Positions 33,895-42,947 of a DNA stretch of 64,000 nucleotides are shown here, piece after piece. The stretch covers positions 45,499 through 109,498 of the forward strand of contig JACKNZ010000014.1 of NCBI GenBank assembly GCA_024234595.1, in the 5' to 3' direction. The notes under the pieces are model-generated. The model was not told where the DNA came from and did no database searches. It saw only the letters and a program-made list of their open reading frames with translations. Every line of letters begins with the position of its first letter. Within the stretch, counting starts at the first letter, position 1. This DNA is from Moraxellaceae bacterium (GTDB lineage Bacteria > Pseudomonadota > Gammaproteobacteria > Pseudomonadales > Moraxellaceae). A program made the position numbers and the translations under genes.

Positions 33895-34319
33895 ACATAG
33901 ATTGGGCAGCGTTTACGCCATATAGTGCCTTGATTGGTGGCGCGTTAATTGGATTGGCAGCAGCCATGATGATTGTTGGTATTGGTAGAGTGGCAGGCGT
34001 TAGTGGGGTTGTTGGTGGATTATTTACCGATGATAGCAAAGAGTCATGGCGATGGTATTTTGTGCTAGGGTTGCTTGCAGCTCCTTGGTTGTATCAGCTG
34101 TTTAATGTGCTACCAGAGATTAATATTGAGACCCCATCGTTAATGCTAATAGTGGCAGGTTTATTGGTAGGCATTGGCACGCGTTATGGTAGTGGCTGCA
34201 CCAGTGGACATGGCGTGTGCGGCTTATCCAGTTTGTCGATGCGCTCTTTAGTAGCAACATTGACCTTTATGGCTGTTGGGTTTATCACGGTTTATGGAGT
34301 GCGCCATGTTGTTAGCTAA
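33891..34319 (+). CDS. YeeE/YedE family sulfur transport protein, part 1
   Basis: A 142-residue membrane protein with about four hydrophobic helices. It contains the family motif YGSGCTSGHGVCGLSS, where the cysteines are thought to pass sulfur (thiosulfate in TsuA). In longer homologues this and the following gene are one protein; here it is split. Starts with ATGA overlap after the ArsR gene. Confidence 0.85.
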   Translation: MNIDWAAFTPYSALIGGALIGLAAAMMIVGIGRVAGVSGVVGGLFTDDSKESWRWYFVLGLLAAPWLYQLFNVLPEINIETPSLMLIVAGLLVGIGTRYGSGCTSGHGVCGLSSLSMRSLVATLTFMAVGFITVYGVRHVVS

Positions 34320-34740
34320 ATCTACCGAAAAATGGATTGCCCTTGTGTCTGGATTAGTATTTGGCTTTGGTTTAATTATCAGTGAGATGATAAATCCTGC
34401 TAAAGTGATTGCTTTTTTAGACGTAGCAGGAGCGTGGAATCCCTCATTGGCTTTGGTCATGGCAGGCGCAATTGCAGTAGCTTTGCCTGCTTTTGGTTGG
34501 GCAAAAAAACAAAAGAACAGCCTATGTGGTACAACTATTCAGCTACCGAGTACCAAACTTATTGATACGCGATTGATATTAGGTAGCATGGCTTTTGGTG
34601 CAGGTTGGGGCTTAGCGGGTTTTTGTCCAGCACCCGCATTAGTAGCGGCGGCGATGGGGCAGTGGCAAGCACTTATCTTTAGCGGCTCTATGTTAGTGGG
34701 CTTTTATCTGTTTGCTGTTATCGAAAAAACAAAAAAATGA
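34306..34740 (+). CDS. YeeE/YedE family sulfur transport protein, part 2
   Basis: A 144-residue membrane protein matching the second half of YeeE/YedE: FGFGLIISEMINPAKVIAFLD and the cysteine motif WGLAGFCPAPALVAA. The ATG at 34306 overlaps the previous gene by 14 bases; an in-frame ATG at 34294 is the alternative. With part 1 it would form a split transporter for thiosulfate or a related sulfur compound. The stop overlaps the next gene (ATGA). Confidence 0.85.
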   Translation: MLLAKSTEKWIALVSGLVFGFGLIISEMINPAKVIAFLDVAGAWNPSLALVMAGAIAVALPAFGWAKKQKNSLCGTTIQLPSTKLIDTRLILGSMAFGAGWGLAGFCPAPALVAAAMGQWQALIFSGSMLVGFYLFAVIEKTKK

Positions 34741-36458
34741 ACAAAATTATCCCCACATGGTTACAAGCTCAAACATGGCGACAATCTTGGCGGCAAGATA
34801 TGGTTGCAGGTGTGGTGGTGGGGATTGTGGTGATTCCACAAAGTTTAGGTTATGCCTTATTAGCAGGTTTGCCACCTGTTTATGGTCTTTATGCTTCGAT
34901 TATTCCCGTTTTAGTGTATGCCTATATTGGTGCAAGCAACACGCAAGCCGTAGGGCCTGTGGCTATTACCGCCATCATGAGTGCGCAAGCCTTAGCCCCC
35001 TTTGCTCAGGCAAATAGCAGTCTCTATCTTGGCTTAATGGCCTTTATGGCACTGTTAGTTGGCATCATGTTGGTATTGGCGGCTTTGCTCAAACTGGGCT
35101 GGATTATGCAGTTTATAAGCCGTAGTGTCATGGCGGCTTTTATTACGGGGGCGGCTTTACTTATTATCACAGGACAGCTCAAGTATATTTTGGGACTAAA
35201 TGTACAAGCTGATACCGTTTGGCAATTATTGTGGGGCTTTGGGCAACAATATGTACATATCAATTATCAAGCACTGAGTATGGGTTTGGTTGCGGTGTTA
35301 TTGTTGTGGTTAAACAGACGCTATGGTACTCAGCTATTACAAACACTCAGTGTAAACAGTGCTGTTGCTATCTTGAGTGTTAAATTAGTACCCGTGCTAG
35401 TGATTATGGCCGCAAGTTCGGTGGTGTATTATTGGCAGTTGACTGAGCTAAAGGTGGTTGGCGAGATACAAGCAGGCTTGCCTGCATTTAGCTGGCCTGA
35501 TTTTCCTGCATGGCAACAATGGCAAGCCTTATTATCGGCAGCATTTTTTATTGCCTTGATTGCCTTTATTAGCAGTGCCTCTATTGCTAAATCAGTGGCC
35601 TTGCAACGACACGAGTCCTTTGATGCTAATCAAGAGTTATTAGGATTGGGTTTAGCTAATATCAGTGCCGCTTTTTTTAAGGGCTTTCCGATCACAGGTG
35701 GTTTTTCTCGTACGGCGGTTAATGTCGAAGCAGGTGCAAAAACGCCTTTAGCAGGGGTGTTTTCGGCTGTCACGATAGCGATGATTTTGGTGTTTGCCAG
35801 CAGCAGCTTTAAGCATTTACCCTTAGCGGTGTTAGGTGCAGGTGTGATTGTGGCAGCAAGCAATTTAATTGATGCAAAAATGCTTAAATTGGCATGGTAC
35901 AGTGACAAAAGCGAGGCATGGGCTTATGTGCTTACTTTGTGTTCGGTTCTGATATTAGGTTTGCAAGTGGGGCTATTGATTGGCCTGTTTTTTAGTATTG
36001 CCACGCTCATTTGGCGTAGCCATCAGCCTCATGTCGCTGTCGTTGGGCAAGTGGGTGAGAGCGAACAATTTAGAAATGTGCAACGTCATCAAGTCACAAC
36101 ATGGCCAAATTTGTTATTATTGAGGATAGATGAAAATCTATTTTTTGGTAACAGTGACAGTATTGCCACTCGCGTGTGGCAAGAAGTCAATGCTCAAGCT
36201 ACAGTCAAAGAAGTCGTGTTGATTTTTAGTGCGGTCAATCATATCGACCTGTCATCACAACTCATGCTGCAACAGCTTGCGCGGCAACTGGCGCAACGGG
36301 GAATTGGCCTACACTTGGCAGAAATCAAAGGTTTTTTAATGGATACATTGGCTCATACCCCCTTAATTCAGCAGTGGCGTGGTAATATCTTTGCCAGTAC
36401 CCAACAAGCCGCTCATACACTTAAGCCGTCAATTAAAGAATTAGAATATAATTTGTAG
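34737..36458 (+). CDS. SulP family anion transporter with STAS domain
   Basis: A 573-residue permease with about 10-12 membrane helices (VAGVVVGIVVIPQSLGYALLAGLPPVYGLYASIIP region at about 25-60) and a C-terminal cytoplasmic STAS domain (about 445-560, VVLIFSAVNHIDLSSQ). SulP proteins move sulfate, sulfite, bicarbonate or similar anions. In this operon, with a sulfur dioxygenase and persulfide regulator, sulfite or sulfate export is the most likely role, by inference from neighbours. Confidence 0.88.
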   Translation: MNKIIPTWLQAQTWRQSWRQDMVAGVVVGIVVIPQSLGYALLAGLPPVYGLYASIIPVLVYAYIGASNTQAVGPVAITAIMSAQALAPFAQANSSLYLGLMAFMALLVGIMLVLAALLKLGWIMQFISRSVMAAFITGAALLIITGQLKYILGLNVQADTVWQLLWGFGQQYVHINYQALSMGLVAVLLLWLNRRYGTQLLQTLSVNSAVAILSVKLVPVLVIMAASSVVYYWQLTELKVVGEIQAGLPAFSWPDFPAWQQWQALLSAAFFIALIAFISSASIAKSVALQRHESFDANQELLGLGLANISAAFFKGFPITGGFSRTAVNVEAGAKTPLAGVFSAVTIAMILVFASSSFKHLPLAVLGAGVIVAASNLIDAKMLKLAWYSDKSEAWAYVLTLCSVLILGLQVGLLIGLFFSIATLIWRSHQPHVAVVGQVGESEQFRNVQRHQVTTWPNLLLLRIDENLFFGNSDSIATRVWQEVNAQATVKEVVLIFSAVNHIDLSSQLMLQQLARQLAQRGIGLHLAEIKGFLMDTLAHTPLIQQWRGNIFASTQQAAHTLKPSIKELEYNL

Positions 36459-36476
36459 TCTAAACTGGAGCAAAAA

Positions 36477-36812
36477 ATGACCCAACAGATTGGTTTTGCA
36501 GGACAATTACAGCCACAACAACTCAAAGAAGTGGCCGAACGTGGATTTAAATCAGTCATTAACAATCGGCCTGATTATGAAGAAGGCGCACATCAACCAA
36601 CTGCCGCAGCTATTCAAGCTGCCGCCCAAGAGCAAGGACTGAGTTATGTGCATCAGCCTGTCGTAAGTGGACAAATTACCCAGCAAGATGTAGAGGCTTT
36701 TGCAAAATATATTAACGAGTTACCAAAGCCAGTGTTAGCTTTTTGCCGAACAGGTAATCGTTGTAATAACTTGTATCAACTCGCAAAACAAATGGATTTG
36801 TTGGATGATTGA
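36477..36812 (+). CDS. DUF442 sulfurtransferase-like protein (Blh N-terminal domain type)
   Basis: A 111-residue protein with the DSP-phosphatase-like fold of the TIGR01244/DUF442 family: FAGQLQPQQLKEVAERGFKSVINNRPD and the active loop AFCRTGNRCNN near residue 87, with Cys89. In Blh of other bacteria this domain is fused to the sulfur dioxygenase and works as a sulfurtransferase. Here it is the last gene of the operon while the dioxygenase is a separate gene at 32595. Confidence 0.85.
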   Translation: MTQQIGFAGQLQPQQLKEVAERGFKSVINNRPDYEEGAHQPTAAAIQAAAQEQGLSYVHQPVVSGQITQQDVEAFAKYINELPKPVLAFCRTGNRCNNLYQLAKQMDLLDD

Positions 36813-36879
36813 AGTGACTAATCTAAGTTGAGTTTAGTTTTAAACTCTTTTTAAGAGTAAGAGCACTCTTGATAGGGTG

Positions 36880-37010
36880 TAGAGTCGGGGTTTCAAGCAG
36901 CATTGCTGCTTGCCGACTGAACGCCTGAGTCATGCAGAGCGAAGGCTGGACTTTAAATGTGGCTTGGTCATTCAACCAGCAAAAAATGTAAATTCAGCGA
37001 CGTTGAATGT
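36880..37010. repeat. Repeat-like intergenic stretch
   Basis: GTCGGGGTTTCAAGCAGCATTGCTGCTTGCC holds a CAAGCAGCA/TGCTGCTTG palindrome (36893-36911). TTCAACCAGCAAAAAATGTA (36971-36990) resembles CAACCAACAAAAAATGTAC at 17835-17853. Looks like a degenerate intergenic repeat copy. Weak. Confidence 0.4.
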
Positions 37011-37047
37011 CTTTTTTGGGGTAACTGACAGGCATTGCTTTAGTGAC

Positions 37048-37260
37048 TTAAGAAGTCATAATTCGTCTTAAATGAATGCCTTCGATACTACAAAAATTGG
37101 CTCTAATACCGCGACGTTCAAATTCATTACGAATTTCTTCAATCACAATCTTCTCAACTTCACCTTCTACATCCGCGACAATTTTGCCTAACATGGCTGT
37201 TAACGGGCCACGATGCTCTTTAACTAATTCATCTAAATTGGTGATTTCTATAGTAATCAT
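37048..37260 (-). CDS. Small conserved-looking protein, unknown
   Basis: A 70-residue acidic protein. Start MITIEITNLDELV at 37260 is preferred over 37281, as the upper seven residues are hydrophobic filler. Residues 8-48 look helical with Glu and Ile repeats. Faces the helicase gene. No family recognised and no clear partner. Confidence 0.5.
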   Translation of the reverse strand: MITIEITNLDELVKEHRGPLTAMLGKIVADVEGEVEKIVIEEIRNEFERRGIRANFCSIEGIHLRRIMTS

Positions 37261-37402
37261 AATAAATAGAGCCAATATCAACCGTATTAAGACTCCATCT
37301 TAGCATGGTTATTTTTTTCTGTCGCTAATTGCAATCAATGTTCGATTATTTGCGGTCTTTTTAATAGAATGATTATCTTTAAAGATTATATGGTTGAGGG
37401 AT

Positions 37403-39121
37403 ATGAAACAAACGACCGCACTTAACATCCTTAAAACGGGTGCAAATGTGTTTTTGACAGGTTCGGCAGGAGCAGGAAAAACTTACACATTAAATCAATA
37501 TATTCATTATTTACGCGCGCGCAAAGTGCCTGTTGCAATTACTGCTTCTACAGGCATTGCTGCAACTCATATGAACGGTATGACTATTCATGCGTGGTCA
37601 GGCATTGGTATTAAAGACAATTTAGACGATGACGAATTATCATGGATGTTTGAGCGCAAATACTTGCGTGAGCAAATTGATAAAACCGAAGTGTTGATTA
37701 TTGATGAAATTTCAATGCTACATGGCAAGCAGCTCGATATGGTTAATCAGGTGCTCAAGTTTTTTAAACAAAATGACAAAGCGTTTGGTGGCATACAAGT
37801 GATTGTAGCAGGTGATTTTTTTCAGTTGCCGCCTGTGAGCAAAAACAAAGAAGCCAATCGTGATAAATTTTGTTTTATGTCAGCCGCATGGCAAGAGGCC
37901 AAATTTAGCATTTGTTATTTAACCGAGCAGTATCGGCAACAAAATAATCAACTAAATCAAATTTTAAATGAAATAAGACAACAAAATGTCTCTGCACAGA
38001 GTATTCAATTTTTACAACAAACCAAACAACAAACGCTTGAAAAAGATATTACCCGTTTGTTTACCCATAATGTTGATGTGGAACAAATCAATCAACGCCA
38101 TTTGGCCAGTCTTTCTCAGTCCGAAAAGGTATTTACTGCTGAACTTACAGGCAATCAAAAACTACTGCAAACACTGATTAGCAACGTCCGCGCGCCGCAA
38201 GAGCTGATTTTAAAGCAAGGCGCAAAAGTGATGTTTGTTAAAAACAATATGGAAAACGGATATATCAATGGCACATTAGGCGAAGTCGTTGGTTTTGTAG
38301 AAGAGCAACAAAAATGGTTGCCAAAAGTTAAATTACGCTCGGGGCTAACCATGATTGTCAGTCCCGAAACATGGTCGATTGATAATGACAGTGGCAAAAC
38401 TTTAGCCAGTTACAGTCAAATTCCATTGTGTTTGGCATGGGCGATTACGGTACACAAAAGCCAAGGCATGACCTTGGAAGCGGCGGAAATAGACCTTAGT
38501 CAAACCTTCGAAAAAGGGCAGGGTTATGTGGCTTTATCGCGTCTTAAATCTTTAGAAGGCTTGCGTTTATTAGGCTTAAATGACACTGCCTTGCAGCTTG
38601 ATAGTCTTGCCTTTAAAGCCGACCAGCGTTTTATCGAATTGTCGGCACAAGCGGACACGGTATGGGCTAATAAAAATGCCCAACAAGAACATGATGATTT
38701 TATTAAACAGTGTGGTGGTTCATTAGTCTTAGAAGAAATTGAGCGTTATGAGCGTAAATTAGCGCGTATGGCCAAGAATAAAGATAATGACACGCCAACT
38801 TTGGAGCAAACCAAAGAATTAGTATTAAAGGGACTAACGATTGCCGAAATTTCTCAACAGCGAGAATTGGCGCAATCGACAATTATCAATCACCTAGAAA
38901 GACTGATAGCTCAAGGCACTCAGCTAGATTTAAGTAGATATAAACCAAGTGATGATGTGTTGAAAAAAGTCGCAACCAGCTATAAACAGGTTTTAGCAGC
39001 CGATAATGACGAAGACTTTAATGAAGATGGCACAGTCAAATTACGGCCTATTTATGAGTTATTAAAACCCAGTTTAGGCTATAACGATATTCGGTTAGCC
39101 TTAGTGTTTGTAGATGTATAA
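37403..39121 (+). CDS. Pif1/RecD2-like AAA helicase with C-terminal HTH
   Basis: A 572-residue SF1B helicase. Walker A is GSAGAGKTYTLNQ (about residues 19-31), Walker B LIIDEISMLHG (about 98-108), sensor Q VIVAGDFFQLPPV, and motif VI in WAITVHKSQGMTLE and VALSRLKSLEGL. Residues 460-505 form a helix-turn-helix (LVLKGLTIAEISQQRELAQSTI) like that in RecQ-type C-termini. The ATG at 37403 has a TTGAGGG ribosome site; 37394 would need TTG. It probably unwinds DNA or displaces proteins at forks. Confidence 0.88.
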   Translation: MKQTTALNILKTGANVFLTGSAGAGKTYTLNQYIHYLRARKVPVAITASTGIAATHMNGMTIHAWSGIGIKDNLDDDELSWMFERKYLREQIDKTEVLIIDEISMLHGKQLDMVNQVLKFFKQNDKAFGGIQVIVAGDFFQLPPVSKNKEANRDKFCFMSAAWQEAKFSICYLTEQYRQQNNQLNQILNEIRQQNVSAQSIQFLQQTKQQTLEKDITRLFTHNVDVEQINQRHLASLSQSEKVFTAELTGNQKLLQTLISNVRAPQELILKQGAKVMFVKNNMENGYINGTLGEVVGFVEEQQKWLPKVKLRSGLTMIVSPETWSIDNDSGKTLASYSQIPLCLAWAITVHKSQGMTLEAAEIDLSQTFEKGQGYVALSRLKSLEGLRLLGLNDTALQLDSLAFKADQRFIELSAQADTVWANKNAQQEHDDFIKQCGGSLVLEEIERYERKLARMAKNKDNDTPTLEQTKELVLKGLTIAEISQQRELAQSTIINHLERLIAQGTQLDLSRYKPSDDVLKKVATSYKQVLAADNDEDFNEDGTVKLRPIYELLKPSLGYNDIRLALVFVDV

Positions 39122-39143
39122 GTCCTAAAGTGAGCAATAAAGT

Positions 39144-39491
39144 ATGTATCACATGATTGTAAGGTTGTTGTTAAGTGCCTGTGGTTTGGGATTGGCAGAT
39201 TATTTTTTGGATGGTGTGCGTGTTGACCATTTTAGCACCTTATTTTGGGCAGCCTTGTTATTGGCGGTGGCGAATACCATTGTACGACCATTATTAGTGG
39301 TTTTAACCTTGCCAATTACCATTATCTCATTAGGCTTTTTTTTGTTAGTGATTAACGCTGCAATGTTAGGATTGGTGGCTTGGTTACTGTCAGGATTTTA
39401 TATTGATGGTTTTTGGTCAGCTCTGTTGGCATGGCTAATAATAGCTATCGTACATTCCTTGGGGAGTGTGTTACTTAAACCAAAAACCTAG
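39144..39491 (+). CDS. Phage holin-like family IV membrane protein (DUF360 type)
   Basis: A 115-residue protein with four hydrophobic segments: about 4-21, 31-50, 54-78 and 85-108. The pattern LRxxxVxxxTLPITIISLGFFLLVINAAML fits the small membrane family annotated as mycobacterial-type holin IV, which is widespread in bacterial chromosomes and not clearly phage-derived. Function unknown. It follows the helicase gene after 22 bases. Confidence 0.75.
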   Translation: MYHMIVRLLLSACGLGLADYFLDGVRVDHFSTLFWAALLLAVANTIVRPLLVVLTLPITIISLGFFLLVINAAMLGLVAWLLSGFYIDGFWSALLAWLIIAIVHSLGSVLLKPKT

Positions 39492-39572
39492 CAGTCAAAA
39501 AAAAGTGCTGTAACCAAGCACTTGCTACCGTATGCTGATGATTCGAGTGTGATTACATTGAGGAGATATAAA

Positions 39573-40241
39573 TTGAGTTATATGCAATTAAGTCGTGAAG
39601 GGGCAGTATGGGTATTAAATTTAACGAATGGTGAAAATCGTTTAAATGATGATGTATTAGCCGAGTTTAATGCCGCTCTAGATACCATTGAAAATACCGA
39701 AGGTAATGGTGCTTTAGTGATTAGCAGTGCTGACCCAAAATTTTGGAGCAACGGCATTGATTTAAATTTTGTGCAAGAAAAAGGCGGTATGGCGTATTTG
39801 GTTAAAGAGTTTGCACCACGTTTAGACCAACTGTTGATGCGTATTGCGCGTTTTCCATTGCCAGTCATTGCCTGTTTAACAGGTCATGCTTATGCAGGTG
39901 GCGCGTTAATTGCCGCTGCTTGTGATTTTAGAACCATGCGTGCTGACCGTGGTCGTTTTTGTTTTCCCGAAGTGGATATCAAAATTCCTTTTACACCGAT
40001 AATGACCGAAGTAGTAAGGTTATTGCCTAATCCCAATGTGGCATGGCATATGGCAATCACAGGTTTAGCTTTAGGTGGAGAAGAAGCCGCTAAAGCAGGT
40101 GTCGTCGATAAAGCTTTAGGTGAAGCAGAGCTAGTTCCAACAACGATGGCATGGGCTGCTGAGTTAGCCAAAAAAGACCGTCAAACTTACACCTTAATCA
40201 AACGTCGTTGGCGAAATGCTTTTGATAGATTTGCTGAATAA
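39573..40241 (+). CDS. Enoyl-CoA hydratase/isomerase family protein
   Basis: A 222-residue crotonase-fold protein. The oxyanion-hole regions are SSADPKFWSNGIDL (about residues 52-65) and TGHAYAGGALIAAACDFR (about 101-118). It is short for a hydratase and lacks an obvious pair of catalytic glutamates, so it may be an enoyl-CoA isomerase. The AGGAGA ribosome site at 39561 is best spaced for the TTG at 39573; ATG at 39582 is the alternative. Confidence 0.8.
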   Translation: MSYMQLSREGAVWVLNLTNGENRLNDDVLAEFNAALDTIENTEGNGALVISSADPKFWSNGIDLNFVQEKGGMAYLVKEFAPRLDQLLMRIARFPLPVIACLTGHAYAGGALIAAACDFRTMRADRGRFCFPEVDIKIPFTPIMTEVVRLLPNPNVAWHMAITGLALGGEEAAKAGVVDKALGEAELVPTTMAWAAELAKKDRQTYTLIKRRWRNAFDRFAE

Positions 40242-40290
40242 TTTAGGATTGGTACTAACAAATACGTGATAACAGCGGAAGTCCTATAAT

Positions 40291-40318
40291 TATAAAAAAC
40301 CGCTCAAAAGAGCGGTTG
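40291..40318 (-). terminator. Terminator of the beta-propeller lipoprotein gene
   Basis: AACCGCTC-TTTT-GAGCGGTT on the minus strand followed by TTTTTTATAA. It closes the minus-strand gene at 40338 and could also end the crotonase gene with a weaker tail. Confidence 0.75.
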
Positions 40319-40337
40319 TGGTGATGATGAACAAGGA

Positions 40338-41516
40338 TTATTGATTGGCGTAACGCGAGACATACATACGCATTTCACCATTATTAAATGCGCCAGCACT
40401 CACATAAATGCTATCGGCAGTAAACGCTAAACCACCACTGGTAACTTCGGTACTGCCACCAATTTTACCGTTGGCTAATAATGTACCAGTGCTGTCAAAT
40501 TTTTGTGGGGTATTGCTACCAGTCACATAAATGCCGCCTTTGCTATCCACTTCTAAACGGGTAATCAAACCTGTTTTTTGAGTGGTGCTAGATTTTACAT
40601 TGCCGTTGGCTGGGTCAATGATGTTAATAATACGGGTAGGTTGTTGCGACAAACCTAACACCAAATTGCCGTTTGGCAAAATACGCACTTTGGGCATACC
40701 AGGCATACTAAAAGAGTTAGTGTCTGGGTCATTAAAAAATTTTGTCCACACTTGAGTGCCTGTATTGCTAATACGGGTTAAGTAAGAGCTGTCTTGTGGC
40801 TCGTCGTTATAAGTGGCGGCATACACCGTGCCATCGTTAGCAATTGCTAAATCGGCAGGTGGATTTTGTGCATCAGAATGGGTATAAGACCACACTTTAG
40901 ATAAGCTGCTGTTATAACGAGTGACAGTACCAGTGCCAGCGGTATAAATACCTGTGCTGTGGGCTTTGACTGTCCATAATGGCGCAATTTGTGCCACCGC
41001 TTTGCTTAAATTACCATTCACATCGAATACATATAAATCACGGCCAGCAACATAAATTTGATTGTTGCTAAATTCTATGTCACGAATTGCGGCATCACCG
41101 TTAATCAAGGTACTAATATTGCGCTGCCATAACAATGTGCCATTGCTGCTAAATTTGGCTAAGGTACTTTCGGTGGCAGTATAAATACTCCCATCTGAGC
41201 CGATGACCGAATCCCAAGAGTGGTCATAATCACCTAAATCAACGGCAGTTTTCCACAATAAAGTACCGTTAGTGGCTTGTTTTAATACCACGAGACTATC
41301 TTGCTGAGTGTCCATATTAGAAGAATAGCCAACGCTGACGACCGCACCAGCGGGGTCATAAATGGTATTTTGAACCGTTTCAAAACGATTTTCTTGTTCG
41401 TTTACCGAGAACCATTTTTCCCATGTTGGTGTCATTTGTGCAGCGGTACAAGCGGTAAGCGCAGCCACAACAGCAGAAATAGCTAAAACACGAGTTGAAG
41501 GTTTAGAAAAACGCAT
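40338..41516 (-). CDS. PQQ-like beta-propeller lipoprotein
   Basis: A 392-residue lipoprotein. Signal peptide with lipobox LTAC (Cys23), then about seven repeats with the pattern GxLLWxxNxS / DxxGxVYVxG (for instance NGTLLWQRNIS, DGTVYAATYN, KGGIYVTGS), i.e. a beta-propeller of the PQQ-like/YncE type. No PQQ-binding catalytic residues were identified. The likely location is the outer membrane inner leaflet. Function unknown. Single gene. Confidence 0.8.
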   Translation of the reverse strand: MRFSKPSTRVLAISAVVAALTACTAAQMTPTWEKWFSVNEQENRFETVQNTIYDPAGAVVSVGYSSNMDTQQDSLVVLKQATNGTLLWKTAVDLGDYDHSWDSVIGSDGSIYTATESTLAKFSSNGTLLWQRNISTLINGDAAIRDIEFSNNQIYVAGRDLYVFDVNGNLSKAVAQIAPLWTVKAHSTGIYTAGTGTVTRYNSSLSKVWSYTHSDAQNPPADLAIANDGTVYAATYNDEPQDSSYLTRISNTGTQVWTKFFNDPDTNSFSMPGMPKVRILPNGNLVLGLSQQPTRIINIIDPANGNVKSSTTQKTGLITRLEVDSKGGIYVTGSNTPQKFDSTGTLLANGKIGGSTEVTSGGLAFTADSIYVSAGAFNNGEMRMYVSRYANQ

Positions 41517-41747
41517 AAGATACTCACTTGAATCATTGATTTGATGTTGAATATCTTAACTAAATAGGGTTGATTTTTGGTGACAGGCTTTAGGGAGATA
41601 GTGACAATATACGAGTGTATTTTGATAAATAACGCCAAAATCGTATTTTGTAATATGTTGATTTATATATAATTTTAGAGTTATTGCTCTAAAATGTACA
41701 AGCGTATATTTTGAAAGTAAGGGCAAGAGTAGCCCTTACTAGGCGAT

Positions 41748-41999
41748 TTATAACAAGCAAGGTTTGCCTTCTTCTAATCGACGTACCACATCGGCTAAGC
41801 GGTCGGCTTCACACACAAATTGTTGGCGTAATTGTTGGGTACGATTGATGAGCTCTTCTGTTGTAGCAATGGGCATTAGCGATTTGCGTAAGCAGTCTAG
41901 GGCTTCTTCTTCGAGCGTGCGATGATTAAGTAAAGCGGCTTGTTGCAGACGCTCTAATATATTATCGGGAATGTTATTCAAAGTTAAGGCAGCAGGCAT
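41748..41999 (-). CDS. FitA-like ribbon-helix-helix protein, orphan antitoxin
   Basis: An 83-residue protein with an N-terminal ribbon-helix-helix signature (ALTLNNIPDNILERLQQAA, residues 3-21; RTLEEEALDCLRKSL, 27-41) as in FitA-type antitoxins. The downstream side on its strand (41517-41747) has no PIN-domain ORF, so the toxin is missing. Could also be a stand-alone regulator. Confidence 0.65.
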   Translation of the reverse strand: MPAALTLNNIPDNILERLQQAALLNHRTLEEEALDCLRKSLMPIATTEELINRTQQLRQQFVCEADRLADVVRRLEEGKPCLL

Positions 42000-42195
42000 T
42001 TTGCTTCTCTAGAGTAGATGGTTATGTTGAATTGTGAAAATAACATAAGAGCTTGTCAATTTGGATTGTCTAACAATAGTGAGTATATTCATTGGGTTTA
42101 AACATCATTATTGGCAATCGGCAACAACTCTTTAAAATGCTCAATCATCTTAAAAGCTGAGTGTTTGGCTATCACCACTCGTGTTAAGATACAAG

Positions 42196-42222
42196 CCTGT
42201 ATGCAGCGTAGCGAAATACAGG
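42196..42222. repeat. CCTGTAT..ATACAGG palindromic repeat, copy 2
   Basis: CCTGTATGCAGCGTAGCGAAATACAGG, identical in 27 bp to the copy at 45153. It lies 37 bp before the thrH start. Confidence 0.8.
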
Positions 42223-42258
42223 AAAAATATTTTTTGAACAAACCATGTGGAGACAACA

Positions 42259-42876
42259 ATGGAAATCGTGTGTTTAGACTTAGAAGGGGTATTAGTCCCC
42301 GAAATTTGGATTAACTTTGCTAAAAAAACAGGCATCAAAGCCTTAGAAGCAACAACACGCGATATTCCAGATTATGACGTGTTAATGAAGCAACGTTTAG
42401 CTATTTTACAAGAGCACAAATTAGGTTTACCAGATATTCAGGCTGTGATTGCCGACATGGGGCCATTAGAAGGTGCTTATGATTTTGTTGCTTGGATTCG
42501 TGAACATTTTCAGTTAATTATTTTATCTGACACGTTTTATGAATTTGCTGACCCTTTAATGAAGCAATTAAATCGCCCAACCATTTTTTGTCATAAATTA
42601 GTGACTGACGAAAAAGGCATGATTGTTGACTACAAATTACGTCAACCAGATCAAAAGCGTGCTGCCGTTAAAGCTTTACACGGCTTAAACTACCGTGTGA
42701 TTGCCGCGGGTGATTCTTATAACGATACCAATATGTTAGCCGAAGCCGACAAAGGTATTTTGTTTGATGCGCCAGACAATGTGATTCGTGAGTTTCCACA
42801 ATTCCCTGTTACTAAAACCTATGCCGAATTAAAAGCTCAAATTATTAGCGGTTCTTTACGCAATATTTCTGCATAA
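42259..42876 (+). CDS. thrH: Phosphoserine phosphatase/homoserine phosphotransferase ThrH
   Basis: A 205-residue HAD-family enzyme, the same length as Pseudomonas ThrH. The start MEIVCLDLEGVLVPEIW replaces the common DxDxT with DLEGV, a ThrH trait; SDTFYEFADPLMKQL is motif II, and AAGDSYNDTNML motif IV. It hydrolyses phosphoserine and can move phosphate to homoserine. The ATG at 42259 has a TGGAGAC ribosome site; an ATG four codons earlier is an alternative. Confidence 0.9.
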   Translation: MEIVCLDLEGVLVPEIWINFAKKTGIKALEATTRDIPDYDVLMKQRLAILQEHKLGLPDIQAVIADMGPLEGAYDFVAWIREHFQLIILSDTFYEFADPLMKQLNRPTIFCHKLVTDEKGMIVDYKLRQPDQKRAAVKALHGLNYRVIAAGDSYNDTNMLAEADKGILFDAPDNVIREFPQFPVTKTYAELKAQIISGSLRNISA

Positions 42877-42947
42877 GCAAAGTAGGGGCAACCCTTGCGG
42901 TTGCCTTATACTGCTTGTTGGTGTCAGTGTTGATTTTTTGATGGAGT

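Noticed and set aside
39144..39491. Holin-like gene as evidence for a prophage
   Set aside because: No integrase, capsid, tail or lysin gene nearby; the family is common in normal chromosomes.
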